Assembly (NCBI GenBank): GCA_039720395.1 | Contig: CM077827.1 | Location: forward strand, 20,259,117 to 20,323,116 | DNA length: 64,000 bases | Direction: 5' to 3' | Origin: Liquidambar formosana | Taxonomy: Eukaryota; Streptophyta; Magnoliopsida; Saxifragales; Altingiaceae | Shown here: positions 10,644 to 20,545 of the stretch, piece after piece | Position numbering within the stretch: position 1 is the stretch's first letter | Layout: each line of letters begins with the position of its first letter | Made by a program: the position numbers and the translations under genes | The notes under the pieces: generated by a model | Seen by the model: only the letters and a program-made list of their open reading frames with translations | The model's database searches: none | Told to the model about the DNA's origin: nothing

Positions 10644-11930
10644 TTAAGTCCTCTTGAGTTTCTTCAGAGTCATTTTGTTTGTCTTCTGTCTCTCTCTATC
10701 AAGTCTTCTTTTCTTTCGCGAGTCATGGTCGTGGGATGCCTCCACTGCTTCAAGAATGTCTTCTCTGCAAAGTCCAAGTCTTGTGTCCTTGATACGGTCA
10801 TAAAGTCTTTCTCGGCGAGAAGTTTCCCTTTCGCCCAAATCATCCTTCAACCATTGCTTGTATTCTTTACCCATCTCGAAAGGTCCTTCAGTGTTGGCAA
10901 TCCGAGTCAGTTTCAGGTCTGTAGGCCAGCGAGTCCTCGCCCACTTGATTATGGTAGGACCGACAGGTTCCACAAAGCAACAAGGTCCTGTTAAGGACGG
11001 TATGGTTTGCATGGCGCCCATCTGGCGAAGAATTCTCGAAGTCCAATAGAAGGAAGTCGATCTCAGTCCTATGAGTTTGACAAAAGCACACCCCGAGGTT
11101 CGAAAAAGTACCTGCTCTTTACACCCCCATGTAAAGACGTACCATTTGATGTTCCGCCATGACAGCGTGTGGAAATAACCCAACCAATCTCTTAAAGAGA
11201 ACGGCCCAGGGAGTTTAACTCGGCGCAGACACAAGTGCTGGGGCTTGTATGGAGTGATAGTGATGGGAGATAGAAAATTCAAGTGCTCGAGTAGCCACAT
11301 TTGCAGTAAAAAGGGGCTACCTTCTAAAGGCGCTTTGGGGTTGCCATGAACTTTATCTAAACCATTCAAGGTTTCAGCTAATACCAAGGGAATAATGTTA
11401 TGTCGCTTGAGAAGAGGGGTAATCAACTCACATATTTGAACAGGGGCTTGAAGAGTGCCGGTGGATATGAGAAAGCGACCAATTAAACAGAAAGCGAGTG
11501 CACGCTGAATTTGAGGGGTGAAAGTCAGAGTACCTTCGCTATCATGAGCCAAGAATGAGGTTGCTAACTTCATTAAGTCCACCATATGATCCTTGACGAA
11601 GATCGTTGCATCCCTTTGAGGAATGCCAAGAAAATCCGAGAAGGAAGCAAGGTAATCCGAGCGAGGTGTAGGAAGAATGAATGGCCCTGTGGGCGAAACT
11701 CCAAATAAAGCACAGAATTCCTCCATGGTTGGGCATAATTCTTCATAATTAAATCGAAAGACATGGATTTGAGGATCCCAGAAGTATGTAGCAGCAGTGA
11801 GAAGGGTCGTCTCGAGCTTCATGTGCTTTATGGAGTGCAATGGTTCCAAGCCGAAGCACTTAAACTCAGTTTTGTCTTTGGCAGCCATGACTGCCAAAAA
11901 CCCTCTTAAGAACCCATCCAAGGCTTCCAT
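10644..11930 (-). CDS. Antisense ORF of retroelement, plant-mobile-domain-like protein
   Basis: A 428-codon frame without interruption on the strand opposite to the element; the start is taken as ATG at 11930-11928 (MEALDGFLRGFLAVMAAKD). A central block FWDPQIHVFRFNYEELCP, then TMEEFCALFGV, matches the pattern W-D-x-x-x-x-x-F-x-F...E-x-x-P-T-x-E-D/E-F of plant mobile domain and DUF7745-like proteins of plant retroelements. The middle is hydrophobic and helical (QRALAFCLIGRFLI). The C-terminus is basic and charged (KKRRLDRERQKTNK), possibly a nuclear signal. There is no intron. Function is unknown; cellular PMD relatives (MAIN, MAIL1) act in gene and transposon silencing. The frame is intact although its host element's pol is broken, which suggests recent coding or separate maintenance. 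The family assignment is by eye. Confidence 0.72.
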   Translation of the reverse strand: MEALDGFLRGFLAVMAAKDKTEFKCFGLEPLHSIKHMKLETTLLTAATYFWDPQIHVFRFNYEELCPTMEEFCALFGVSPTGPFILPTPRSDYLASFSDFLGIPQRDATIFVKDHMVDLMKLATSFLAHDSEGTLTFTPQIQRALAFCLIGRFLISTGTLQAPVQICELITPLLKRHNIIPLVLAETLNGLDKVHGNPKAPLEGSPFLLQMWLLEHLNFLSPITITPYKPQHLCLRRVKLPGPFSLRDWLGYFHTLSWRNIKWYVFTWGCKEQVLFRTSGCAFVKLIGLRSTSFYWTSRILRQMGAMQTIPSLTGPCCFVEPVGPTIIKWARTRWPTDLKLTRIANTEGPFEMGKEYKQWLKDDLGERETSRRERLYDRIKDTRLGLCREDILEAVEASHDHDSRKKRRLDRERQKTNKMTLKKLKRT

Positions 11931-11976
11931 AATTATTTTCAATGAAAATAGGTGAGTTAGAAGACTCCCCTCATAT

Positions 11977-11987
11977 GTTTTTATAGG
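11977..11987 (-). promoter_or_regulatory. Likely TATA box of the 10644-11930 antisense gene
   Basis: Minus-strand CCTATAAAAA, about 50 bp upstream of the ATG and 85 bp downstream of the palindromic module at 12072-12153. Confidence 0.5.
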
Positions 11988-12071
11988 AAAAGGGTCACAA
12001 ATTCGAGTCCTAAAGGGAGTAGAACCGTCAAAATCGCAAAATTCCTGAAAAATCGCGAAAAAGCGCGTCGA

Positions 12072-12153
12072 CCTCGGGTAACCGTCCGGGGCTGGACGGT
12101 CAGCCGTCTAGGCCCAGACGGCTAACCGTCCGAGGCCAGATGGTCACCCGAGG
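12072..12153. promoter_or_regulatory. GC-rich four-stem palindromic module, copy 1
   Basis: Outer arms CCTCGGGT (from 12072) and ACCCGAGG (ending 12153) enclose three consecutive stem-loops, read as ACCGTCC/GGACGGT, CCGTCT/AGACGG and ACCGTC/GATGGT, each with a short GC loop (GGGGCT, AGGCCC, CGAGGCCA). It stands just upstream of the antisense gene's TATA box. Copies are at 15382, 18064 and 62184. Confidence 0.75.
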
Positions 12154-12433
12154 CCTCCGCCTTGTTTTGCCTTGTTTCGCCCGATTTTGCCTATTTTCGC
12201 GTTCGGATGGCCTTTTTAGGCCATTTTCACTCCTATGAACTCATATTGACTCAAATTTTCATGAGAAAGGCACCATAACATCATCATGATAGATTCAAAC
12301 AAGCACAACAAGTATCCATAGCAAGGGATAAGAGAGTGGGTTTTAGGTGGCAATTACAAAACACAAGCATGAAATGCAAAAAGATAGCCATTGTCTCATT
12401 GTTTCTACAAGCCCAACAAGAAAGTAAATGAAC

Positions 12434-15099
12434 TCAGCGGTTCCCAGAGCTTCTTTTGCGGCTCGGTCCAGCTCCATCACGACCCCCACGAGGTGCTCTA
12501 GGAGGGCGCATTGCTGGTGGTGGTTGTATATACAAAATCCATTGCAAAGGAGTCAAGTATGAGAATAGGGTTGGTTGAAAACCACAAATAGGAACTTTAA
12601 AATGGGTAGAACACTTACCATGACATCCAAACGAGCTTCTGCCATGGATTTGGCTAAGCTCATCCTCACAAGGTCACGCCTCAAGCCCTCACTAAGGTCG
12701 ATGAACTCTTGGGCATATGCCGCAGGCACCTAGGATAATCAATAAGGGTAAAATTGAAGGTAATGTTCAAAGAAAGAAAGAAATACCCATAAAGAGAACT
12801 CACCTGTTCTCGATTTGGGTCGATCCTGGGGGACTCATCAAATGCAGGATGAGTAATGGCAGTCTTGACAAAGTCTGACCCACTGCACAAATCAATGAAC
12901 CAATTCGGCTGAGGCAAGGGTAGTGACCTATCCCCCTCCATCTCATCTTCCTCAGAGCCAGGAACCACTCCTGAGCCCACTGTCGAGCTATGCCCTCGTG
13001 CTCATCGACCCTGCAAGTGTTCACCTATTAAATAGAGTCTCTATCAAAAGAAAAGGCTAGGAGAATGTTAAAGACTTACCCCCTGAGGAGGAAATCCTGT
13101 CACCCTGGGCCTCATCAGATATTGGAGACAGAAAGTGTCATATGCAATGTCAGGAGAAGTGAACTCCTCCGCATCCCAGCCTCTCAAGGCATCCCACAAC
13201 TCCTCCCCCTCCATTAAGTTAGCATGCCTCATGTTAAGTGGTGGAGGCATTGGAGCCATGGCGGCATTCACATCACCCATGACTTGGCGTAAGACACGCT
13301 CCCCTAGGTACCAATACCTACCCACGGGGCCTTCCAAGAGCACCCTCTTGCCCGTCAACATCAAGCTAGGAATGCATCGCTTGGGTAGCATTGGTACCCA
13401 TATCTTCCATGGATTCCATTCAATCTGTTCAAAAATCCAAAATGAGAAATTGGGAGTAAAAGGAAAAGGAAAAGAATAGGGAAAGAATTTCACCATATCA
13501 GCAGTGAGGCTTGCTAGGTGAGCTCTAGCAAAGGCGTAATCATGACGATTCGCCGCCCGGATGGACACATAACTAGGAGAGTAATTCTTGAGGGTAGGCC
13601 ATTCAATGGTTTCCTCAGTAAGGGATGGGCGACATAGGTTGAGGTACTCATAGCACCAAACCTGTCAAAAGCTGAGAAAAGAGTTAAAAAGAAAAGATAA
13701 TATAAGAAAATAAAATAAAAAGAAATGAAAGGGAAGTAGCATTACCTCCCAAACAAAGGGCATCCCACCGAAGTCCTTGGTCACACCACGTGACATGTCA
13801 CACATTGTGCGATACATGGTGGCTAGAGCAGCCCCTCCCCAGTTGAATTTCCTGATCTTGTCAACATCCTTCATGCTTGCAAGAAGACCCAAAGGGGCTA
13901 GGTCGCCCGTGCCGGCAAAGAATGTGCATGAGATCATGTACAGAAGGAATGCCCTTGTAATACAATCGGGGCTTGCACCCTCGCTCTCCCTTTGCTTAGC
14001 AAACTTGTTGAAAAGCCAAGTGCGTCACACTGCTTTCTTGATTACTTCGATCTCCATCCCAAGGTAAGCTAGGAGATAATCCTCATCCGTGTGAGCCCCC
14101 TCATAGAACTCCAAGCTTTTGCCTTTAATGCTTAAGCCCGTGATCATGGTAAAGTCCTTGGGGGTTAGTGTCATCTCCCCAAAGCCAAAGTGAAATGTAT
14201 TGGTGGTGTCCCACCATAGCTCAGACAAGGCTAGCAAAGCTTGCCTATCACATTGGTCATTCCACAAAGAGTCTAGGAATGGACCAAAACCGGCCTTTTC
14301 GACATAGCCTTTGGCAATGGGTTGGAAGTTTTCCATGTTTCGCCACCATTCAATGAGTCCTTTGACAGAGGACCTAGTGCGCATCTCCTGAAAGTTGGGC
14401 TATGGCCATTGAAAATACCTTGAGGGTTAGTTGAAAGAACATAGAAACAATAAGCTTGCACTAGCAATTGGTTTCAAATTGTTTTCTAAAAGATGTCAAG
14501 TAGTTGTTTTTGTTCATGAAATGAATTGCTAATGGATGTTTATGAGTTTGCTTGTTCATATGCCTCAATTTGGCAAGGATTGAACACTTTTTTATCACTT
14601 AGGCATTTTATCGAACACTTGGTGGGTGACACCTCCCAAGCCTTGAAACAAAAGAATTTTGTATGGTCAATCCTTGCTAAATCATAGCATATTACTCACT
14701 TGAGGGTTTACTTGTTGATATACATTGATTTGGTGAAGATTGAACATCTTTATTTCACTTGGGAATTTTATCGAACACTTGGCGGGTGCCATTTTTCAAG
14801 CTTTCAAATGAAAAGAATTTGTGTGTTCAATCCTTGCCAAATCAAGGGATATCACTCAACAACCCAAGGGGTATTCAAAAGAAGTAGAAGGGAATGCAAT
14901 TTCATCAAAAGAATCGAAAGATTCAAAAGAAAAGTGTTAAGTTGGGTAAACTTACTTCTTGTTGGGAATGGATGAATGAGAGATGCTTCTCGGGTTCAAG
15001 CAACACCCTAGCTTGTGGAGCATTATAGAGTGGTGCCTTGTATGTGCTTTTGACCCCATAGAATGGATACTTGGTGCTTGAGTCCTTGCTTGATGACAT
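12434..15099 (-). pseudogene. Antisense plant mobile domain gene with seven exons, decayed
   Basis: Seven exons can be read on the minus strand: 15099-14956 (MSSSKDSSTKYPFYG...), 14387-13746, 13661-13494, 13424-13080, 13010-12804, 12729-12619 and 12541-12434 (ending RKRSSGNR stop). All exon lengths are multiples of three, so every intron is phase 0, and each has GT at the donor. The mobile domain is in exon 2: LSELWWDTTNTFHFGFGEM, then TLTPKDFTMITGL. The product would be about 574 residues, related to the cellular MAIN/MAIL1 family of nuclear proteins. Three lesions break it: TGA at 14027-14025 and TGA at 13004-13002, both from CGA by C-to-T, and an acceptor before exon 7 reading CAA instead of CAG (12544-12542). 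All are transitions of the methyl-cytosine type. It lies antisense inside the retroelement, so its introns are not removed from the element's sense RNA. Confidence 0.85.
14388..14955 (-). repeat. Long first intron with duplicated inverted repeat
   Basis: Intron 1 of the mobile domain gene (568 bp; donor GTAAGT, acceptor TTTCAG). It contains two copies of a unit with a period of about 160 bp (near 14560 and 14720). Each starts with TTGG(C/T)(A/G)AGATTGAAC-like sequence and ends with its near reverse complement TCAATCCTTGC, so each could fold back on itself. Confidence 0.6.
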
Positions 15100-15354
15100 C
15101 CTTGATGATGGAGTTGGGTTTGTGAAAAATGGGTTTGATTTGATTTGATTTCACAAGATGATGTGAATTGGTTGTTTTGATTGCTAAATGGGCTTGATTT
15201 GTTGTTGTTTGATGTGCATTTGATGTATGGATTGAATGTTTTTGAAGTGGGAATGAGAGAATGAGAGTTGGAGAGGATAGGATGAGAGTTTAGAGAGAGA
15301 AACTCTCTAATTTTCGAGCTAAGAGAATGATGGAATGTGGATGCAAGTGTTGGG

Positions 15355-15363
15355 TTTTATAAA
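15355..15363 (-). promoter_or_regulatory. TATA box of the antisense mobile domain gene
   Basis: Minus-strand GGGTTTATAAAACCC, itself a palindrome. It lies about 255 bp upstream of the exon 1 ATG, with an AG/CT-rich leader (AGAGAGTTTCTCTCTC) between, and directly downstream (about 20 bp) of the module at 15382-15467. Confidence 0.65.
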
Positions 15364-15381
15364 CCCATAATTTTCCTTGGT

Positions 15382-15467
15382 GGGCTCGGGTAACCGTCCA
15401 CCCTTGGACGGTCAGCCGTCTTGCCCTAGACGGTTGACCATCTAAGGGCAGATGGTCACCCTAGCCC
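15382..15467. promoter_or_regulatory. GC-rich four-stem palindromic module, copy 2
   Basis: Outer arms GGGCTCGGGT and ACCCTAGCCC (one mismatch) enclose ACCGTCC/GGACGGT, GCCGTC/GACGGT and GACCATC/GATGGTC. The last stem is perfect here, where copies 1 and 3 have a G-T wobble. It lies immediately upstream of the TATA box of the antisense mobile domain gene. Confidence 0.75.
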
Positions 15468-15719
15468 GCTTTGCCCGTTTGCCTCGTCTCGCGCACTTGC
15501 GACCTCTAAATTTCTCCAAATTGACTTTTGGTGCAATCCTTGAGTTATGGGATGAATATATCCCTCAAGTTTATCAAGTTTCAATGAAATTTTTGAATCT
15601 TGGGTGATTGTATTCGCCCGCATAACGAGGAGTTGCAATAGCCATGATAAATGGCTTTCTCATGAAATGAGCTTGGTGTTGAATTGATTGACTTTCAAGT
15701 CTTGGAAGTCAATTCTCTA

Positions 15720-16880
15720 GGAGATGATAGTGATATCATATCATGTGATAAAGATAATTTCACATGAAATGACTTGCTAATCATGTGATAAAGATAACTT
15801 CACATGAAATGACGATTCATAAGCTATGCCAGTTACGAAGTAACTTGCTATCTTTGTGAAGAGGGCATGAAATGCACTTTGTTTTTCAATCAATTGACTT
15901 TCAAAATCAATGTTGTATCATGTGATAAAGATAATTTCACATGAAATGACATGAAATAAGCTTGATTTCCAATCAACTAACTCTCAATTCAATGTCATTT
16001 CATGTGTTAAAGATAATTTCACATGAAATGATAAGTAATGAACTTGATTTTGAGTTGAATGACTCTCAATGCATTATCATTTCATGTGATAAAGACAATT
16101 TCACATGAAATGAACTTGATTTGGAGTTGAATGACTCCCAGTACATTGTCATTCCATGAAATGATAAGAAATGAGCTTGATTTTGAATCAATTGACTTGC
16201 AATTGGGTCTCATATCATGTGATAAAGACAATTTCACATGAAATGACGATTCATGAGTTATGCAATAACTCCCCGTCTTTGTTACTTCCACAGAAAGTGG
16301 CACAATTCCACATGAAATGACGAATCATTAGTTATGCAATAACTCCCCATCTTTGTTACTTCCACAGAAAGTGGCACAACTTCACATGAAATGACGATTC
16401 ATGAGTTATGCAATAACTCCCATCTTTGTTACTTCCACAGAAAGTGGCACAATTCCACATGAAATGACGAATCATGAGTTATGCAATAACTCCCCGTCTC
16501 TGTTACTTCCACAGAAAGTGGCACAATTTCCCATGAAATGATCCATGAGTTATGCAATAACTCCCCGTCTTTGTTACTTCCACGGAAAGTGGCATGAAAT
16601 CACAATTTCACATAAAATGATACATGAGTTATGCAATAACTCCATATCTTTGTTGTTTCCACTGAAAGTGGCATGAAATCATAATTTGATGAGTCATGAG
16701 TTATGAAATAACTCACCACATCTGTTATCCCCAGTGAGACTGGCATGAAATGCCCTTGGTTTTGAATTGATGGACATTCAATTCACCAATAATTCACATA
16801 AAATGATGATTTATGAGTTATGAAATAACTCGTTTTGAGAATTACCAATGAAATTGGTAGGATACCTTGTGATGTACTAG
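15720..16880. repeat. Tandem array of short palindromes in the element's 3' region
   Basis: From 15735 to about 16240 the unit TTTCATGTGATAAAGA.AAT, closed by TTCACATGAAA (a hairpin), recurs at least six times. From 16255 to 16830 a second unit takes over with eight copies at a spacing of 71-79 bp (last gap 117): palindrome GAGTTATGCAATAACTC, then CTTTGTTACTTCCAC.GAAAG, then GTGG, which closes a small stem with CCAC. No coding frame. Tandem repeats between integrase and 3' LTR are typical of Ogre-type elements. Confidence 0.85.
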
Positions 16881-16915
16881 TGCAACTAGCTTTGCATCAT
16901 GAGAAGACCATGTGG

Positions 16916-17309
16916 ATATCACTAATGCAATTAGTGCATGGTAAAGGCATTTGCATGAGCGCACCAACGAATGTTGGCATGCATAGAAATGCATTCAATT
17001 CTTTGCTTCGATGAAATCGTCGCATGCTTGGATATGACGAAGTCTATCATTATGGTTCCATTTGAGTTTGTTGGTATTAATGAGATTAATCCATCATACA
17101 AAATGTGTTGTTATATCACTAATGCAATTAGTGCATGGTAAAGGCATTTGCATGAGCGCACCAACGAATGTTGGCTTGCATAGAAATGCATTCGAATCTT
17201 TGCTTCGATGAAATTGTCGCATGCTTAGATATGACGAAGTCTATCCTTATGGTTCCATTTGAGTTTGTTGGTATTAATGAGATTAATCCATCAAACAAAA
17301 ATGGGTTGT
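16916..17309. repeat. 197-bp tandem duplication before the 3' LTR
   Basis: Two nearly identical copies, 16916-17112 and 17113-17309, each starting ATATCACTAATGCAATTAG, itself containing the palindrome CTAATGCAATTAG. Only a few substitutions separate them. About 50 bp later an A/G-rich AATGAGGGGCTT run, the likely polypurine tract, leads into the LTR at 17360. Confidence 0.85.
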
Positions 17310-18063
17310 TCTTTGATCATTGGCTCGCAAGTGAAACTTGTTCACCAATGAGGGGCTTCTGTCACACCCCATTTTTGTCACCTTAGCTAGGACATATCAT
17401 CTCATGTAGGATTTTGAGTCCTTTTTGAGTCTAGTCTTTTGCATTGAGTTTCTATGGCATTTAATATCATGTGTATGAATTTTGAAGTGATTTGGAGTTC
17501 ATTTCAATGGTCAATAAGAACTTTTGCGACTTTAAGGGCATAATCGTCTTTTAAGCCGTATATTTTCCATTTGACCTTGGAATGAATCCCGAGTCATCCC
17601 ATCAAGTTCATATGGTTATATAGAGTCCATATATAGGTTCAATTTCATGAATTAATGGTTTAAGATCAATTCGGCTCGTAATGGTTCGGGTTGGCTAAAA
17701 GACCCTTTCTTGGTTTGCTCAAATTGACTCATAAGACCCAATCAATTTTCTCTCAATTAACTTCAATTGGGCTTTATTTATGTCCTAAACATGTTTAGAA
17801 ATATCAATTTTCGATTGGGAAAGCATTCGGTTCGACCTTGTGTACAAACCCAGCTTAGCGACGGTGAAGCACCATGGTTAACCACCTTTGTAAAACCTAA
17901 CCATGCACCCATGGTTGAGGATTTTTGTCCTAAAATGCCTAAAAATGTGTTCCCCTTCAAAACACGGTCGTTTTGGCTTTTATTTCGTCAAAATCGGACT
18001 TAATTTGAAGATTTTAGGACTTCTACAGCAAGTGGGAGTCAAAAGCGGAGCAAAATTAGGGGA

Positions 18064-18147
18064 CTCTCGGGTAACCGTCCGAGGCTGGACGGTCAGCCGT
18101 CTAGGCCCAAACGGCTAACCGTCCAGGCCTAGATGGTCACCCGAGAG
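18064..18147. promoter_or_regulatory. GC-rich four-stem palindromic module, copy 3 (LTR U3)
   Basis: Outer arms CTCTCGGGT (18064-18072) and ACCCGAGAG (18139-18147) are perfect. Inside are ACCGTCC/GGACGGT, AGCCGT/ACGGCT and ACCGTC/GATGGT. It is about 190 bp upstream of the LTR TATA box. Confidence 0.78.
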
Positions 18148-18332
18148 ACTCCTTTTTCAAGTCAAACTCTGACTCTTCTTTCCCTCTTTTGACGGTTTCC
18201 TCCGCCAAAACAACTTGTCTGAGCTTAGGAGTGTGTAGGTTTGAGTTGTTTGAGCACCAAGAGAGTCTCTAATAGCCCTAGGATCATTATTTAGTAAATT
18301 AATCCTAGCCATTGGTTTAGGGGGTCAGTTCT

Positions 18333-18343
18333 CTATATAAAGG
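18333..18343 (+). promoter_or_regulatory. TATA box of the 17360-20042 LTR
   Basis: CTATATAAAGG, followed by CAGCACATAGGGGGGAGG and an AGAGAGAG leader. The third LTR has the same layout (TTATAAATACC, then TTAGGGGGG). Confidence 0.7.
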
Positions 18344-20043
18344 ACATGATATTCAGCACATAGGGGGGAGGTTAATTGCACTTTACACTTAGAGAGAGAG
18401 GGAGCTACGAGTTTGGAGAGCTAGAAGGACTTCAAGAGGAGGCTCTTCAACCCCAAGCAAGCAAGGAAACAAGAGGTTTGAAGACAAGGAAGAGTCTACA
18501 AGAGGTAAGCCTATCCCTTTGATGCTGAACATGAATTTCTGCTTCTCCTTCTTCTCTTTCTTCTTTTCCTTCTAGGATAGTTATGGTGCATGCAATTGTT
18601 CTTCTTATGGATGGAATTCAATGTTTATGTGATATTATATGAATGATTTTAGGATAGTTCATGGCTTTATATGCTTGATAATCCCTGGTTTGCTAGGGAT
18701 TTGAAAGTATTACTCTTTTTATCCTCTTAAATCATGCATAGTTCACATGTTTAGGTTGCTGTGATTATTATCATGAATTGATACTCCTGTTAATTAGTAT
18801 ATGCTATATGAATGATATTCATGATAATTTGAGCATGTCTTAGAGTCATTTAATAGGTTTTTATGCATACTTGTGATATTAGGGTTTTGATAACCCTAAA
18901 ACCACATAAGTCTCATGCAGCATGTTTAGCTTAGTTTTGTGAGTTATTTCTCATCATAGTCATTCTATATATGCTGCATATAGTTGATTCATGTTAGGTT
19001 TGCATTCATATTAGTGGATTTCTTGGTTTCTATGCATGTTAGCTAGGTCATTGCATGTAGGATTGAGTTAGAGTCCTTAGTTATTCATTATTCTTGTTGC
19101 TTGCATGATTAATGGATGATTTTAGGCCTTGTCAAGTTTCTGTCCAGATTAGTATATTGCTTTCTTTGCATGATTTTGTGCACTTGTAAGGGTGCAAACA
19201 GGTACAATGCTTGTCCTATTGCAAATAGGGCTGCTATGGTCTGAAATGGCTAATGTTTGGAGCTTGTGTGCTCAGGTAAGTAGGGTTTGAAGGTGCCCCA
19301 ATTCACCTTTCTTTTTCTATCTTTTCTCTTCCCCCTCCTAGGGTTACTTCTTAATACAAGCTTATGGTAATTACCAAAGGTTTCCTTCAATAATAAATTC
19401 TGGTTTTTATCAAAGTTTTCCTCTTGTGGAAGTTTTCAGTTTTGGATTTAATCAATGTATTTTCAAATGAGGAAACCTAGGGTTTTTACCATAGGTTTGT
19501 ATTAGGTTGTAACCCTATTCTTTTCGAACTACGTGGACTTTGATCCATGTATTTCGCTGCATGGTACGTAGGCGCTCTTCGTGAGGCTCAAGTCCGTTCT
19601 AGGATCCAAGTATCCTAGGCTTTTCTTTTCTTTTCTTCTTTTTTCTGTTTTGTTTTATTTGAGTGATTGTGCATGAGATGATTGGATGAAATATATGATA
19701 TGCATGCTGCCTTGTGATGATATATGATGATATTTGAGTAGAAAAGATATTAAGTTAGCCCAATTAAATTAAGAGACCAACTCGGGCGATGTGGGTGCCT
19801 ATGGGTTTTTGCCCAGAACCTTCCCACGTCGTAACTTAGCCCCCGGATCCAATTTTCTGGTTTCAAAGACTTTGCTTTTCCTTTAATGGAGTCATGTGGT
19901 TTTGAAAATAAAACATTTTTGTGGTTTTCCTCTTTTCCCTAAAAAATGAGGTGGCGACTCCCTTTTTGTTTGTTGTCTTTAAACCCCTTATATTTTTGCC
20001 AAACCCTTGTGGGCTCCGCGCTTTCTTTTTCGTGGGTTCACAA

Positions 20044-20161
20044 CTGTAATTAGTTTTTGCAAAATCGTGTCTATTTCAGTAATAAATTATGAAGAATTTT
20101 ATCTTTCACTGTAATTAGTTTTTGCAAAATCGTGTTTATTTCAGTAATAAATTATGAAGAA
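20044..20161. repeat. 65-bp tandem duplication at the LTR outer flank
   Basis: Copy 1 starts at 20044 (CTGTAATTAGTTTTTGC), one base after the LTR end region; copy 2 starts at 20109 and differs by about one base over some 53 bp. The first copy begins within the putative target duplication of the LTR. Confidence 0.8.
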
Positions 20162-20258
20162 GACTACCTTTTTTTAAATAAAAGTAACATGTTTTGTAAA
20201 TAAAATGTCATGTTTCGTAAATAAAATATAAAAGTGTATTGGTTTGTAATTTAATTTC

Positions 20259-20261
<3 letters not shown>

Positions 20262-20290
<29 letters not shown>

Positions 20291-20472
20291 GAAGAAGAAG
20301 AAGAAGAAGAAGAAGAAAAAAACAGAATTTTATTCAAAATGCTAAGGCTTTGTCTGGATACTGAAAAAATGATTATCTTTCATTTAGATACCTTAAGCAT
20401 TATTAAATAATTTCTAAAAATGGTAATAATTGTTATTTTAAAAGTAACTTGGATTTTGACAACTAAAAGATA

Positions 20473-20521
<49 letters not shown>

Positions 20522-20545
20522 AGAGAAAGAGAGAGAGAGAGAGAT
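20262..20545. repeat. Simple repeats: poly-A/(GAA)n, (AT)n, (GA)n
   Basis: Poly-A followed by (GAA)n at about 20264-20316; (TA)n of more than 20 units at about 20475-20519 running directly into (GA)n to 20545. Confidence 0.9.

Larger units (their letters stand above)
8499..20042 (+). mobile_element. Tat-type Ty3/gypsy retrotransposon, 3' part with antisense genes
   Basis: Seen: from the insertion point at 8499 onward, RNase H, integrase with HHCC finger and DDE core, a 7-kb 3' region and a 2.68-kb LTR ending at 20042, all on the plus strand. The 5' LTR, gag, protease and reverse transcriptase must lie left of the window. The 3' region holds two minus-strand genes with plant mobile domains, palindromic promoter-like modules and a tandem array. 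Known: Tat-lineage elements often carry additional ORFs, frequently antisense, between integrase and 3' LTR. RNase H and integrase are mutated, so this copy cannot move on its own. Confidence 0.85.
17360..20042 (+). repeat. 3' LTR of the plus-strand Tat-type element
   Basis: Starts TGTCACACCCC at 17360 and ends GGTTCACA at 20042 (2683 bp, TG...CA). The termini are shared with the LTRs at 5689-8498 (minus) and 61477 (plus). The U3 part holds the four-stem module at 18064-18147 and a TATA box at 18333. AG-rich leader sequence follows. The last 800 bp include the GGTACGTAGGCGCTCTTCG block and the GAGGTGGCGACTCCC block near the end. The target duplication would be ACTGT (20043-20047), but the other side is outside the window. 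Confidence 0.9.

Noticed and set aside
15720..16880. CRISPR-like array of repeats
   Set aside because: The spacers are themselves repeated and palindromic, no cas genes occur, and the DNA is plant nuclear.
1..20042. One element whose 5' half was inverted, explaining opposite halves meeting at the same codons
   Set aside because: The LTRs at 5689-8498 and 17360-20042 are far too different in length and sequence, including unrelated palindromic modules, to be the pair of one element. Nested insertion is simpler.
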